Below, in pieces: positions 1 to 7,578 of a stretch of 64,000 nt of DNA. Under the pieces are notes generated by a model that made no database searches, was not told the origin of the DNA, and worked only from the letters and a program-made list of their open reading frames with translations. The stretch covers positions 682,001 to 746,000 of the forward strand of contig CAVWNS010000009.1 of the NCBI GenBank assembly GCA_963756495.1. The letters are read 5' to 3'. Positions within the stretch are counted from its first letter, which is position 1, and each line of letters begins with the position of its first letter. Origin of the DNA: DATFDN01 sp963756495. GTDB lineage: Bacteria > Pseudomonadota > Alphaproteobacteria > Acetobacterales > Acetobacteraceae. The translations under genes and the position numbers were made by a program.

Positions 1-55
1 TCTCAGGGTCGCGCACCATCTCGGGGCGGCTGGCCGGCGGCGCAAGATGGCGGCT

Positions 56-820
56 CTATCCCCGAGGATCGGGCACGCGCGCGGCGGCCAGCACGTCCAC
101 GCCGACCGCGCCCGCCGCGCGCAATGCCCGCGCGCAGGCGCTCGCGGTGGCGCCGGAGGTCATCACGTCGTCCACCAGCAGCACGCGTAGGCCGGCGACG
201 CGCGCCGCGCGCCGGGGACGGACGGCGAAGGCGCCCGCCACCTCCGCATGCCGCTCGGCCACCCCCTTGGCCCCGAGTGCCGCAGTCGGGCGGGTGCGGA
301 CCAGGGCGTCTTGCAGAGCGGGCCGGCCGCTCATCCGCGCCAGGATGCGGGCGAGCAGCGCCGCCTGGTTGTAGCGACGCCGGAACAGGCGCCAGCGGTG
401 CAGCGGCACCGGGACCAGCACGTCCGCCTCGCGCAGCAGCGCCGCGCCCGCCCGCGCCATCATGGGTGCCAGCGTCGCCGCCACCTCCACCCGGTCGCCG
501 TGCTTGAACGGCAGGATCAGCCGCCGCGCACCGCCATCGTAGCGCAGCGCGGCGCGCGCGCGGTCGAAATCCGGCGGGCTGACCCGGCAGGCCTCGCACA
601 CGCAATCAGCACCGGCGAGCGCGTGCGCGTCGAACGGCACGCCGCAGACCGCGCAGCAGGGGGCGGTGATGAAGCCCGTGTTGCGAAAGCACGAAGGGCA
701 GAGCAGTCCGGGCGCGTCCACCGGTCGGTCGCAGGCAATGCAGCTCGGCGGCAGCAGCAGGTCGAGCATCGCCCGCCCCGCTGCCCACGCCACCCGGCGC
801 AGGGGACGCAAGCCCGGCAT
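56..820 (-). CDS. comF: ComF family protein (phosphoribosyltransferase-like)
   Basis: A 254-residue ComF-type protein. The N-terminal third has paired cysteines of a zinc-ribbon type (CIAC, CPSC, CCAVCG at roughly residues 23-60). The C-terminal part is a phosphoribosyltransferase fold ending in a clear PRPP-binding motif, VLLVDDVMTSGAT. The family is linked to DNA uptake in competent bacteria, but its biochemical role elsewhere is unsettled. The ATG at 820 follows the rhodanese stop by 10 bases, so the two are probably co-transcribed. The longer reading frame upstream is antisense coding of the rhodanese and was rejected. The family identification is secure; the physiological role here is not. 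Confidence 0.92.
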   Translation of the reverse strand: MPGLRPLRRVAWAAGRAMLDLLLPPSCIACDRPVDAPGLLCPSCFRNTGFITAPCCAVCGVPFDAHALAGADCVCEACRVSPPDFDRARAALRYDGGARRLILPFKHGDRVEVAATLAPMMARAGAALLREADVLVPVPLHRWRLFRRRYNQAALLARILARMSGRPALQDALVRTRPTAALGAKGVAERHAEVAGAFAVRPRRAARVAGLRVLLVDDVMTSGATASACARALRAAGAVGVDVLAAARVPDPRG

Positions 821-830
821 GGCGGGCAAG

Positions 831-2414
831 TCAGCCCGCAACGCCGAACCGTACCGTCCCGTCCCGTGCGATTTCGTTGACCAGGTCGATCTCCCAGTCG
901 AGATAGGCGCGCATGGCCGCCTCCACGCCGCTGTTGCGGTCATAGGGGCGGAGATAGGCGTCCACGCACGCCTCGTCCGGCGGCTCCGTGCGGTCTTTCG
1001 CCAGTTCCCGCCCGGCCGCGCGCCACGCGGCGGTGCCGCCATCGAGCGCGCGCACCTCGACCCCGGCAATCCCGGACAGCTCCGCGATCGCCAGCCGGGC
1101 CGCAAGCCCGTCCGGGGAGGTGGCGACGACCAGGCGCGCGCCCTCCAGCCGGGTGCGCAACGCATCCAGCCGCGAGCGCACGCCCCACATCGCGCCCGGA
1201 ATATGGCCCTCGCGGAACTCGGTGCTGCGGGCGAGATCGATGACCCGCGCCTCGCCCGCCGCCAGCCGCGCCGCCAGTCCCGCCACGTCGATCAGCGCCA
1301 CCGTGGCGGCCAGTTCGGGGATCGGCGCCAGCGCGCGCCCCGAGCCGCGCAGCTCCTCCAGCCCGCCCTCCACCACGAACACGTCGCGATGGCCCATCTG
1401 GCGCAGCCAGGCCCCGGCCATGCGCGCGCGCACCCCGTCATCATCGAGCAGCACGATGCGCGCGTTGCGCACGCCGATCCACTGATCGGTCGCCTGCACG
1501 AGCTGTCCGCCCGGCGCGCTGCGGCTGCCCGGCCGGTGCCCGGCCCGGAACTCGGCGGGGTCGCGCACGTCCAGCAGGTAGAGGGTGCGATCCGCGTCCT
1601 CCTCGAAGCGAGCGAGGTCGAGCGGGCCGATCACGCCGACCCCGGATTCCTCGGCGAACCGGCGCGCGCGATCCAGCGCCAGGGCAGCGGTGCGCGGCGT
1701 ACCGGCCGGATAGCGCACGGTCCGTCCCCGCTCGCAGGCCAGGCCCGCCAGCTCCCACCCCATGGTGCCGTTGCGCAGCGCGACCACCTGGTTGGGGATG
1801 CCGGCCCGGCGCAGGCTTTCGGCGCCCAGGATGCTGCGCGTGCGCCCGGCGCAGTTCACCACCACCAGCGTGTCCGCCTCGGGCGCGAGGTCGCCCACCC
1901 GATAAGCCAGCTCGCCCCCCGGCACGCTGATCGCGCCGGGGATCGACATGCGCACGAATTCCTCGTGCGTGCGGCTGTCGAGGACCACCATCTTGCGCCC
2001 CTGGTCGAGCCAGGACTTCAGCACCGGCGGATCGACGCTCTCGGTGCCGTAATGGTGCTCCACCCACTCGCCGAACGCCTTGGACGGCACGTTGACGCCG
2101 CTGAACAGCACGCCCCCCGCAGCTTCCCAGGCGGCGGTACCGCCGTCGAGCACATGGACGTCGGTGCCTCTATCGGCCTCCAGCCACGCGGCCAAGCGCT
2201 CGGCGAGGCCGCGTCCATCGTCGATGCAGACGATGCGCGTGCCCCGGCGCGGCAGCAGCGCGCGCGCCCGCACCTCGCGCTGCGACAGCGGGCAGGGCAC
2301 CGCCCAGAACAGGTGGGAGGCGCCGAACTCCCCCTCCTCGCGCGCATCGAGCAGGACCAGCTCGTGCCCGTCGGTCAGCCAGGTGCGCAGGGTAGGGGCG
2401 TCGATGCGTCGCAT
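831..2414 (-). CDS. Four-domain rhodanese-like sulfurtransferase
   Basis: A 527-residue protein with four rhodanese-like domains, at roughly 1-110, 125-230, 260-350 and 375-470. Only the second has a cysteine in the active-site loop (VVVNCAGRTRS, C188). The corresponding loops of domains 1, 3 and 4 read IDDGRG, LDDDGVRAR and TSPDGLAAR, with acidic or Ser/Thr residues instead. Rhodaneses transfer sulfane sulfur through a persulfide on that cysteine, so domain 2 is probably the only catalytic unit. No signal peptide is visible, which suggests a cytoplasmic location. It lies directly upstream of comF on the same strand. The substrate is unknown. Confidence 0.88.
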   Translation of the reverse strand: MRRIDAPTLRTWLTDGHELVLLDAREEGEFGASHLFWAVPCPLSQREVRARALLPRRGTRIVCIDDGRGLAERLAAWLEADRGTDVHVLDGGTAAWEAAGGVLFSGVNVPSKAFGEWVEHHYGTESVDPPVLKSWLDQGRKMVVLDSRTHEEFVRMSIPGAISVPGGELAYRVGDLAPEADTLVVVNCAGRTRSILGAESLRRAGIPNQVVALRNGTMGWELAGLACERGRTVRYPAGTPRTAALALDRARRFAEESGVGVIGPLDLARFEEDADRTLYLLDVRDPAEFRAGHRPGSRSAPGGQLVQATDQWIGVRNARIVLLDDDGVRARMAGAWLRQMGHRDVFVVEGGLEELRGSGRALAPIPELAATVALIDVAGLAARLAAGEARVIDLARSTEFREGHIPGAMWGVRSRLDALRTRLEGARLVVATSPDGLAARLAIAELSGIAGVEVRALDGGTAAWRAAGRELAKDRTEPPDEACVDAYLRPYDRNSGVEAAMRAYLDWEIDLVNEIARDGTVRFGVAG

Positions 2415-2519
2415 CAGTCCATTATGCGCTCGTCGTGGCCGGGCGCGCCAGATGATCCACCGAGGGGTGGACGGCTTGAGGCGGCAGCGGCCTTTTCAAG
2501 ACGTCCTTCAGCGTGCCAG

Positions 2520-2547
2520 ATGCTGTCAAACGCGGCATTGACAGCAT
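2520..2547. promoter_or_regulatory. Palindromic operator candidate of the fitAB-type module
   Basis: A perfect 10-base inverted repeat (atgctgtcaa at 2520-2529, ttgacagcat at 2538-2547) with an 8-base spacer ends 12 bases before the antitoxin ATG at 2560. Its right arm contains TTGACA, which could also serve as a -35 element. FitAB/VapBC pairs are known to repress themselves by ribbon-helix-helix binding to inverted repeats in this position. The repeat is seen directly; its function is inferred. Confidence 0.7.
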
Positions 2548-2559
2548 ATGGGTCCTCAC

Positions 2560-2841
2560 ATGGGCACTCTCACGGTGCGGAACGTGGACAGCGACGTCGT
2601 GAAGCGCCTGCGCATCCGAGCAGCCGAGCACGGACGCTCGGCCGAAGCAGAGCATCGCGAAATCCTCCGGGCTGCCCTGATCGGCGGCGAGCACCAGTTG
2701 ACCCGCGCGCAAGCCGCCGAGCGCCTGGCCGAGTTCCGGCGCCGCACCGCCGAGCGCGGGTCCCGGTCGTCGGGAGAGCTTCTGGAGGAGGCGCGTTCCG
2801 GGAGGATGAAGGCGCTGACGGGCGCCGACGAGGGCACCTGA
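2560..2841 (+). CDS. FitA-like ribbon-helix-helix antitoxin
   Basis: A 93-residue protein with an Arc/MetJ-type N-terminus: a short beta strand (TLTVRNV) followed by two helices containing the family's VKRLRIRAAEHGRSAEAEHREI region. The C-terminal half is helical and charged, as expected for a toxin-neutralising tail. An ATG 12 bases upstream (2548) would sit against the operator palindrome, so 2560 is preferred. The stop is two bases before the toxin start, so the pair is translationally linked. Expected role: neutralise the PIN-domain toxin and autorepress the operon. Confidence 0.85.
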   Translation: MGTLTVRNVDSDVVKRLRIRAAEHGRSAEAEHREILRAALIGGEHQLTRAQAAERLAEFRRRTAERGSRSSGELLEEARSGRMKALTGADEGT

Positions 2842-2843
2842 CG

Positions 2844-3293
2844 TTGACGCTCGTCGTTGATGCCTCGGTCGGGCTCAAATGGGTGTTGCAGGAGCCGGAC
2901 AGCCATCTCGCCGACGCTCTGGCCCGCGGCGAGGAGGACCTGCTTGTCCCTGACTTTTGGCTGAACGAAGCGATCAACGTTCTCTGGGTACAGGTGCGTC
3001 GAAAGGTGTTCACCCAGGACGAAGCCAGGGAGGGTCTCGCGTTGCTGTGTGCTCAGGTCGAGCCGACAGCGACGGCGGATTTGGGCCTGCACGCCATAGC
3101 CCTGGAAATTGGCCTCACCGCAAACCACTCACCATACGACACCCTCTACGTCGCTTTCGCGCTTGCCGTGGGCGCCAGGAGCATTGTCGTGGCCGACGGT
3201 CCTTTCGTGAAGGCGATGGCGCAGAACCCGGACCCCGCTCTCGCCGCTATGCTCCTGCCGCTCGATGAGTGGGCCAGGGATCGCGGGCTTTGA
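2844..3293 (+). CDS. VapC/FitB-type PIN-domain toxin
   Basis: A 149-residue PIN-domain ribonuclease. The acidic residues expected at the metal site are present: D6 (LVVDAS), E42 (WLNEAIN), D99 (SPYDTLY) and D118 (VVADGP). The start is a TTG two bases after the antitoxin stop; no in-frame ATG gives a complete first beta strand. The family cleaves specific RNAs, often tRNA or rRNA, when freed from the antitoxin. All key residues are present, so the toxin is predicted to be active. GC content is somewhat lower than that of the flanking genes, consistent with acquisition. Confidence 0.88.
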   Translation: MTLVVDASVGLKWVLQEPDSHLADALARGEEDLLVPDFWLNEAINVLWVQVRRKVFTQDEAREGLALLCAQVEPTATADLGLHAIALEIGLTANHSPYDTLYVAFALAVGARSIVVADGPFVKAMAQNPDPALAAMLLPLDEWARDRGL

Positions 3294-3316
3294 CGCAAGC
3301 GTCTCCCCCCGGCGGC

Positions 3317-4096
3317 ATGGAGGTGTTCGACCGCGCCGCCGTGCGTCGGCATCGCGACCGCGCGGCCGCCACGGTCGGACAAGTCGCCGACCTGCTGCGC
3401 CAGACGGCCGAGCACCTGCTCGATCGCCTGGACGACACCACGCGCCGCTTCAGCCATGCGCTCGACCTCGGCGGGCGCGGCGTGGTCGCGCCGCTGCTGC
3501 GCGCGCGCGGCATCGCCAGCGTCAGCGCAGACCTCTCGCCCGCGATGGCCGCGCTCAGCCCCACCGGCGTCGCCGCCGACGAGGAGTTCCTGCCGTTCGG
3601 CGCGGACAGCTTCGACCTCGTGGTGGCGCATCTATCGCTGCACTGGGTGAACGACCTGCCCGGCGCGCTGATCCAGATACGCCGCGCGCTGCGTCCGGAC
3701 GGGCTCTTCCTCGCCAGCCTGCCGGTGCTCGGCACCTTGGGCGAGCTGCGCGCCGCCCTGACCGAGGCCGAGGCGGCGCTGTCGGGCGGGACGGCGCCGC
3801 GCGTCTCGCCGTTCCCCGAGCTGCGCGACTGCGCCGCTCTGCTGCAACGCGCCGGCTTCGCGCTGCCGGTGGCCGATGTGGAAGACCTGCGCCTGCTCTA
3901 CGCCGATCCGCTGACGCTGCTGCGCGAGCTGCGCGCTGCCGGCGAGGCCAACGCGCTCGCCCAGCGCGACCGGCGCATCCCGCCCCGCGCCCTGTTCCCC
4001 GCCGCGCTCGCGGCCCTGCCGAGCGAGGCCGGGCGGGTGCCGGCGACCTTGCGCCTGGCGGTGATGACCGGCTGGGCGCCGGCGCCGGGAGGATGA
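3317..4096 (+). CDS. SAM-dependent methyltransferase, BioC/NDUFAF5-like
   Basis: A 259-residue class I methyltransferase. The N-terminus has the RxxRDRAA-type helix seen in NDUFAF5-like proteins, followed by a motif I region (HALDLGGRGVV) and a post-motif II region (FDLVVAHLSLHWVNDLPGAL). Motif I is less glycine-rich than usual. Relatives include BioC and mitochondrial NDUFAF5, which modifies a complex I subunit; here the substrate is unknown. An in-frame TTG at 3290 is an alternative start. The gene faces away from comF. A rhodanese and a toxin-antitoxin pair lie between the two. Confidence 0.8.
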   Translation: MEVFDRAAVRRHRDRAAATVGQVADLLRQTAEHLLDRLDDTTRRFSHALDLGGRGVVAPLLRARGIASVSADLSPAMAALSPTGVAADEEFLPFGADSFDLVVAHLSLHWVNDLPGALIQIRRALRPDGLFLASLPVLGTLGELRAALTEAEAALSGGTAPRVSPFPELRDCAALLQRAGFALPVADVEDLRLLYADPLTLLRELRAAGEANALAQRDRRIPPRALFPAALAALPSEAGRVPATLRLAVMTGWAPAPGG

Positions 4097-4154
4097 CACG
4101 CCTCCGGCAGCGGGGCATCCTGCATCGCCAGTTGAAAAACGAGGAGGAACGGCA

Positions 4155-5073
4155 ATGGCCGAGAAGCTGCTGGAGGGAAAGGTCGCCGTCGTCACCGGCG
4201 CCGGCCGGGGCATCGGGCGGGCGATCGCGATCGCGATGGCCCATAACGGCGCCAAGGTGGTGGTCAACGACGTCGGCGCCGGGGTGACCGGCGAGGGCCA
4301 GGACGAGACGCCGGCCCAGGAGGTGGTGCGCGAGATCGACGGCGCGTGCGGCCAGGGCACCGCCATTGTCAGCACCGATTCCGTCGCCGAGTGGGAAGTC
4401 GGCGCAGCGCATCGTCGCCGCCGCGACCGAGCGCTACGGGCGCATCGACATCGTGGTGAACAACGCCGGCATCCTGCGCGACCGCATGTTCCACTACATG
4501 TCGCCCGAGGAGTTCGACGCGGTGATGAAGGTGCACCTGTACGGCGCCTTCTACGTCAGTCGCGCTGCGGTCACGCATTTCCGCAAGCAGGAGAGCGGCG
4601 CGTTCGTGCACATGACATCCACCTCCGGGCTGATCGGCAGCGTGGGGCAGGTCAACTACGGCGCCGCCAAGCTCGGCATCGCCGGGCTCTCGCGCAACAT
4701 CGCGATGGACATGCAGCGGTACAAGATCCGTTCCAACTGCATCGGCCCGCACGCCTTCAGCCGGATGATCGAAACGGTGCCGGGCCAGAGCGAGGAACAG
4801 CTCAAGGAACGCGCCAACCGCACGCGCCCCGACCAGGTGGCGCAGCTCGCCGTCTTCCTCGCCTCCGACGCGGCGGCCGAGGTCTCCGGGCAGATCCTCG
4901 GCGCGCGCGGCAACGAGATCTACCTCTACGGCCAGCCCCGCCCCATCCGCATCATGCACCGCGGCGACGGCTGGACGCCGGAGACGATGCGCGAGCACCT
5001 GCTGCCCGCGATCCGCAACAGCCTCACGCCGCTGGAACGCACCCGCGACGTCTATAGCTGGGACGCGATCTGA
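4155..5073 (+). CDS. Short-chain dehydrogenase/reductase, frameshifted
   Basis: An SDR-family oxidoreductase of about 305 residues once one frameshift is repaired. The first frame carries the NAD(P)-binding motif TGAGRGIG and runs to about 4393. The second frame continues with the NNAG strand motif, the catalytic Ser region (MTSTSG) and YGAAK (YxxxK). Removing one G from the run at 4393-4395 joins them as ...AEWKSAQRIVAAA. The long C-terminal tail resembles SDRs acting on acyl-CoA or steroid-like substrates. An RBS (gaggaggaa) precedes the ATG. The stop is about 80 bases before the monooxygenase pair, so it may belong to that operon. The shift may be a sequencing error. Confidence 0.8.
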
Positions 5074-5075
5074 CA

Positions 5076-5150
5076 CGGCTTCGCTGCTCCCCTTGCGGGA
5101 GAAGAACGAGCCCCCTCCCCTCGTGGGAGGGGGTTGGGGGAGGGGTTCAT
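5076..5150. repeat. GC-rich palindromic intergenic repeat
   Basis: Two short hairpins lie between the SDR and the first monooxygenase. The stronger is a perfect 9-base stem, ccccctccc (5111-5119) with gggaggggg (5125-5133), followed by a G-rich stretch that also supplies the Shine-Dalgarno sequence of the next gene. The arrangement resembles the short GC-rich dispersed palindromes found between genes in many high-GC proteobacteria. No second copy was noticed in this window, so dispersal is inferred. Confidence 0.5.
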
Positions 5151-5151
5151 C

Positions 5152-6372
5152 GTGACCGACAACGCCGACATCCTGATCGCCGGCGCCGGCATCGGCGGCC
5201 TGACCCTCGCGCTCACGCTGCACGAGGCCGGCATTCCCTGCCGCATCTGCGAGGCGGCGCCGGAATTGCGCGCGGTGGGCGTGGGCATCAACGTCCTGCC
5301 GCACGGCGCGGCCGAGCTGGCCCGGCTGGGGCTGGAGGATGCGCTCGCCGCCGTCGCCGTCGCGACGCGGGAAAGCATCTTCTTCAACCGCTTCGGCCAG
5401 CTCATCTGGCGCGAACCCGCCGGGCGCGCGGCCGGCTTCGCCCACCCGCAATTCTCCATCCATCGCGGCGACCTGCACGCCGTGCTGCTGCGCGCGGCGC
5501 GGGAACGGATCGGCGCCACACGCATCCATACCGGCTGGCAATGCCTCGGCTTCGAGCAGGATCAAACGGGCGTCACCCTGCGCCTGCGCGACCGCCCGCC
5601 GGTGCGCGGCGCCGCCCTGATCGCCTGCGACGGCATCCACTCCGCCATCCGCCGCCAGCTCTACCCCGACGAAGGCCCGCCCCGCTACTCGGGCACCAAC
5701 ATGTGGCGCGGGGTCACCGTCTGGCCGCGTTTCCTGTCAGGCGCGAGCATGGTGCGCGCGGGCTGGCTCGCGACCGGCAAGATGGTGATCTACCCGATCC
5801 GCGACGCGGTGGACGCGGCGGGACGCCAGCTCGTCAACTGGGTGGCCGAGATCGAGACGCCGCGCCATCACGACCGCGACTGGAACCGCCCCGGCCGGCT
5901 GGAGGACTTCCTCCCCGCCTTCGCCGACTGGCACTTCGACTGGCTGGACATCCCGGCGATGATCCGCGCCGCCGATGCGGTGCTGGAGTTCCCGATGGTC
6001 GATCAGGACCCCCTGCCCCGCTGGAGCTTCGAGCGCGTCACCCTGCTGGGCGATGCCGCGCACCCGATGGTCCCGCGCGGGTCGAACGGCGCCGGCCAGG
6101 CGATCCTTGACGCGCGGGCTCTCGCCGACTGCCTCGCAGGTGCGGCCGACCTCCCGGCCGCGCTCGCCCGCTACGAGGCGCTCCGGCTGGGGCCGACCAC
6201 CAACGTCGTCCTCACCAACCGGGCCAACCCGCCCGATGCCATCCTGCGCGAGGTCTATCAGCGCACCGGCGACCAGCCATTCGCCCGCATCGAGGACGTG
6301 ATCGGCGAAGCCGAGCTGCGCGCGCTGTCGGAGGGCTACAAATCCGTGGTCGGCCTGGAGCGCCGCGCGTGA
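5152..6372 (+). CDS. PhzS-like flavin-dependent monooxygenase
   Basis: A 406-residue group A flavoprotein monooxygenase. It has the N-terminal FAD-binding GxGxxG (IAGAGIGGLTLA), the DG motif (ACDGIHSAIR) and the GD motif (LLGDAAHPMVP). The GINVLPH segment and the TNMWRGVT segment are typical of the PhzS-related flavin-dependent oxidoreductases. The reaction is an NAD(P)H- and O2-dependent hydroxylation, probably of an aromatic acid. The GTG at 5152 is preferred over an upstream TTG because a strong purine-rich RBS (gggggagggg) lies just before it. It overlaps the next gene by four bases. The exact substrate cannot be read from sequence. Confidence 0.88.
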   Translation: MTDNADILIAGAGIGGLTLALTLHEAGIPCRICEAAPELRAVGVGINVLPHGAAELARLGLEDALAAVAVATRESIFFNRFGQLIWREPAGRAAGFAHPQFSIHRGDLHAVLLRAARERIGATRIHTGWQCLGFEQDQTGVTLRLRDRPPVRGAALIACDGIHSAIRRQLYPDEGPPRYSGTNMWRGVTVWPRFLSGASMVRAGWLATGKMVIYPIRDAVDAAGRQLVNWVAEIETPRHHDRDWNRPGRLEDFLPAFADWHFDWLDIPAMIRAADAVLEFPMVDQDPLPRWSFERVTLLGDAAHPMVPRGSNGAGQAILDARALADCLAGAADLPAALARYEALRLGPTTNVVLTNRANPPDAILREVYQRTGDQPFARIEDVIGEAELRALSEGYKSVVGLERRA

Positions 6373-7556
6373 CCCGCCGGGTGCTGATCGCCGGCGCCGG
6401 CCTCGGCGGCCTCACCGCCGCGCTGGCGCTGGCAGCACGCGGCTTCGATGTCGCGGTATTCGAGCAGGCATCCCAGCTCCGCGAGCTGGGCGCCGGGGTG
6501 CAGCTCGGTCCCAACGGCACCCGCGTGCTGATCGGCCTCGGGCTCGGCCCGGCACTGGAGCGCGTCGTCTGCCCCGCCGCCGGCAAGGAGATCCGGCTGT
6601 GGAGCACCGGCCAGTCCTGGCGCCTGTTCGACCTCGGCGAGACCGCCGTGGAGCGCTACGGCGCGCCGTACTGGATGGTCCATCGCGGCGACCTTTACAC
6701 GGTGCTGCTGGACGCCGTGCGCGACGCCGGCCTCGCGCCGCGGCTCGGGGCGGCCTGCATCGGCTTCACGCAGGACGAAGCCGAGGTGACGCTGCATCTC
6801 GCCTCGGGCGAGACGGTGCGCGGGGACGCGCTGATCGGCGCGGACGGGGTGCATTCGCGCATCCGCCAGGCGATCTTCGGACCCGGACGAGCGGCGTTCA
6901 CCGGCATCATGGCTTGGCGCGGGCTGGTGGCGATGGACCGGCTGCCGGCGCACCAGCGCAGCCTGGTCGGCGCCAACTGGGTCGGACGGGGCGGGCACGT
7001 CGTCACCTATCCGCTGCGCCGGGGCGAGATCCTGAACTTCGTCGGCGTGGTGGAGCGCGACGACTGGCGGGTGGAATCCTGGACCGAGCAGGGCACGCGC
7101 GAGGAGTGCGCGCGCGACCTCGCCGGCTGGCACCCCGATGTGCAGCGCATCATCGCCAATATCGACACGCCGTACAAATGGGCGCTGCTCGGGCGCGAGC
7201 CGCTGCCTCGCATGCATCAGGGCCGGGTGGCGCTGCTCGGCGACGCGGCGCACCCGATGCTGCCGTTCATGGCCCAGGGCGCCAACATGGCGATCGAGGA
7301 CGCCCTGGTGCTGGCCCGCTGCCTGGAGGCGCACGACGAAGTGCCGGCGGCGTTGCGCGCCTACGACGCGGCGCGGCGCGCGCGCACGTCGCGCGCGGTG
7401 TCGGCCTCGCTCGAGAACGCGCGGCGCTTCCACGACCCCGCACTCGCCGACCCGGCGGGCGCGGCGTCCTATGTCGAGCGCGAGTGGCAGCCCGAGAAGG
7501 TGTCCCAGCGCTACGACTGGACCTACGAGTACGACGCGGGGCACGTGCCGGTCTGA
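6369..7556 (+). CDS. Salicylate/3-hydroxybenzoate hydroxylase-like FAD monooxygenase
   Basis: A 395-residue group A flavin monooxygenase with GxGxxG (IAGAGLGGLTAA), DG motif (GADGVHSRIR) and GD motif (LLGDAAHPMLPFMAQGA). The overall pattern matches salicylate 1-hydroxylase and 3-hydroxybenzoate 6-hydroxylase, which hydroxylate aromatic acids using NAD(P)H and O2. The start is a GTG embedded in the upstream stop (GTGA), indicating translational coupling with the PhzS-like gene. A transporter of the aromatic-acid type follows 22 bases later, which supports a role in aromatic acid breakdown. No ring-cleavage dioxygenase is present in the window. Confidence 0.88.
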   Translation: MTRRVLIAGAGLGGLTAALALAARGFDVAVFEQASQLRELGAGVQLGPNGTRVLIGLGLGPALERVVCPAAGKEIRLWSTGQSWRLFDLGETAVERYGAPYWMVHRGDLYTVLLDAVRDAGLAPRLGAACIGFTQDEAEVTLHLASGETVRGDALIGADGVHSRIRQAIFGPGRAAFTGIMAWRGLVAMDRLPAHQRSLVGANWVGRGGHVVTYPLRRGEILNFVGVVERDDWRVESWTEQGTREECARDLAGWHPDVQRIIANIDTPYKWALLGREPLPRMHQGRVALLGDAAHPMLPFMAQGANMAIEDALVLARCLEAHDEVPAALRAYDAARRARTSRAVSASLENARRFHDPALADPAGAASYVEREWQPEKVSQRYDWTYEYDAGHVPV

Positions 7557-7578
7557 CCGGCACCGGGAGGACGCAGAC

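Noticed and set aside
666..2843. An N-terminal extension of the PIN toxin frame back to 666
   Set aside because: It is antisense to the rhodanese and shows no domain; the toxin starts at the TTG at 2844 directly after its antitoxin.
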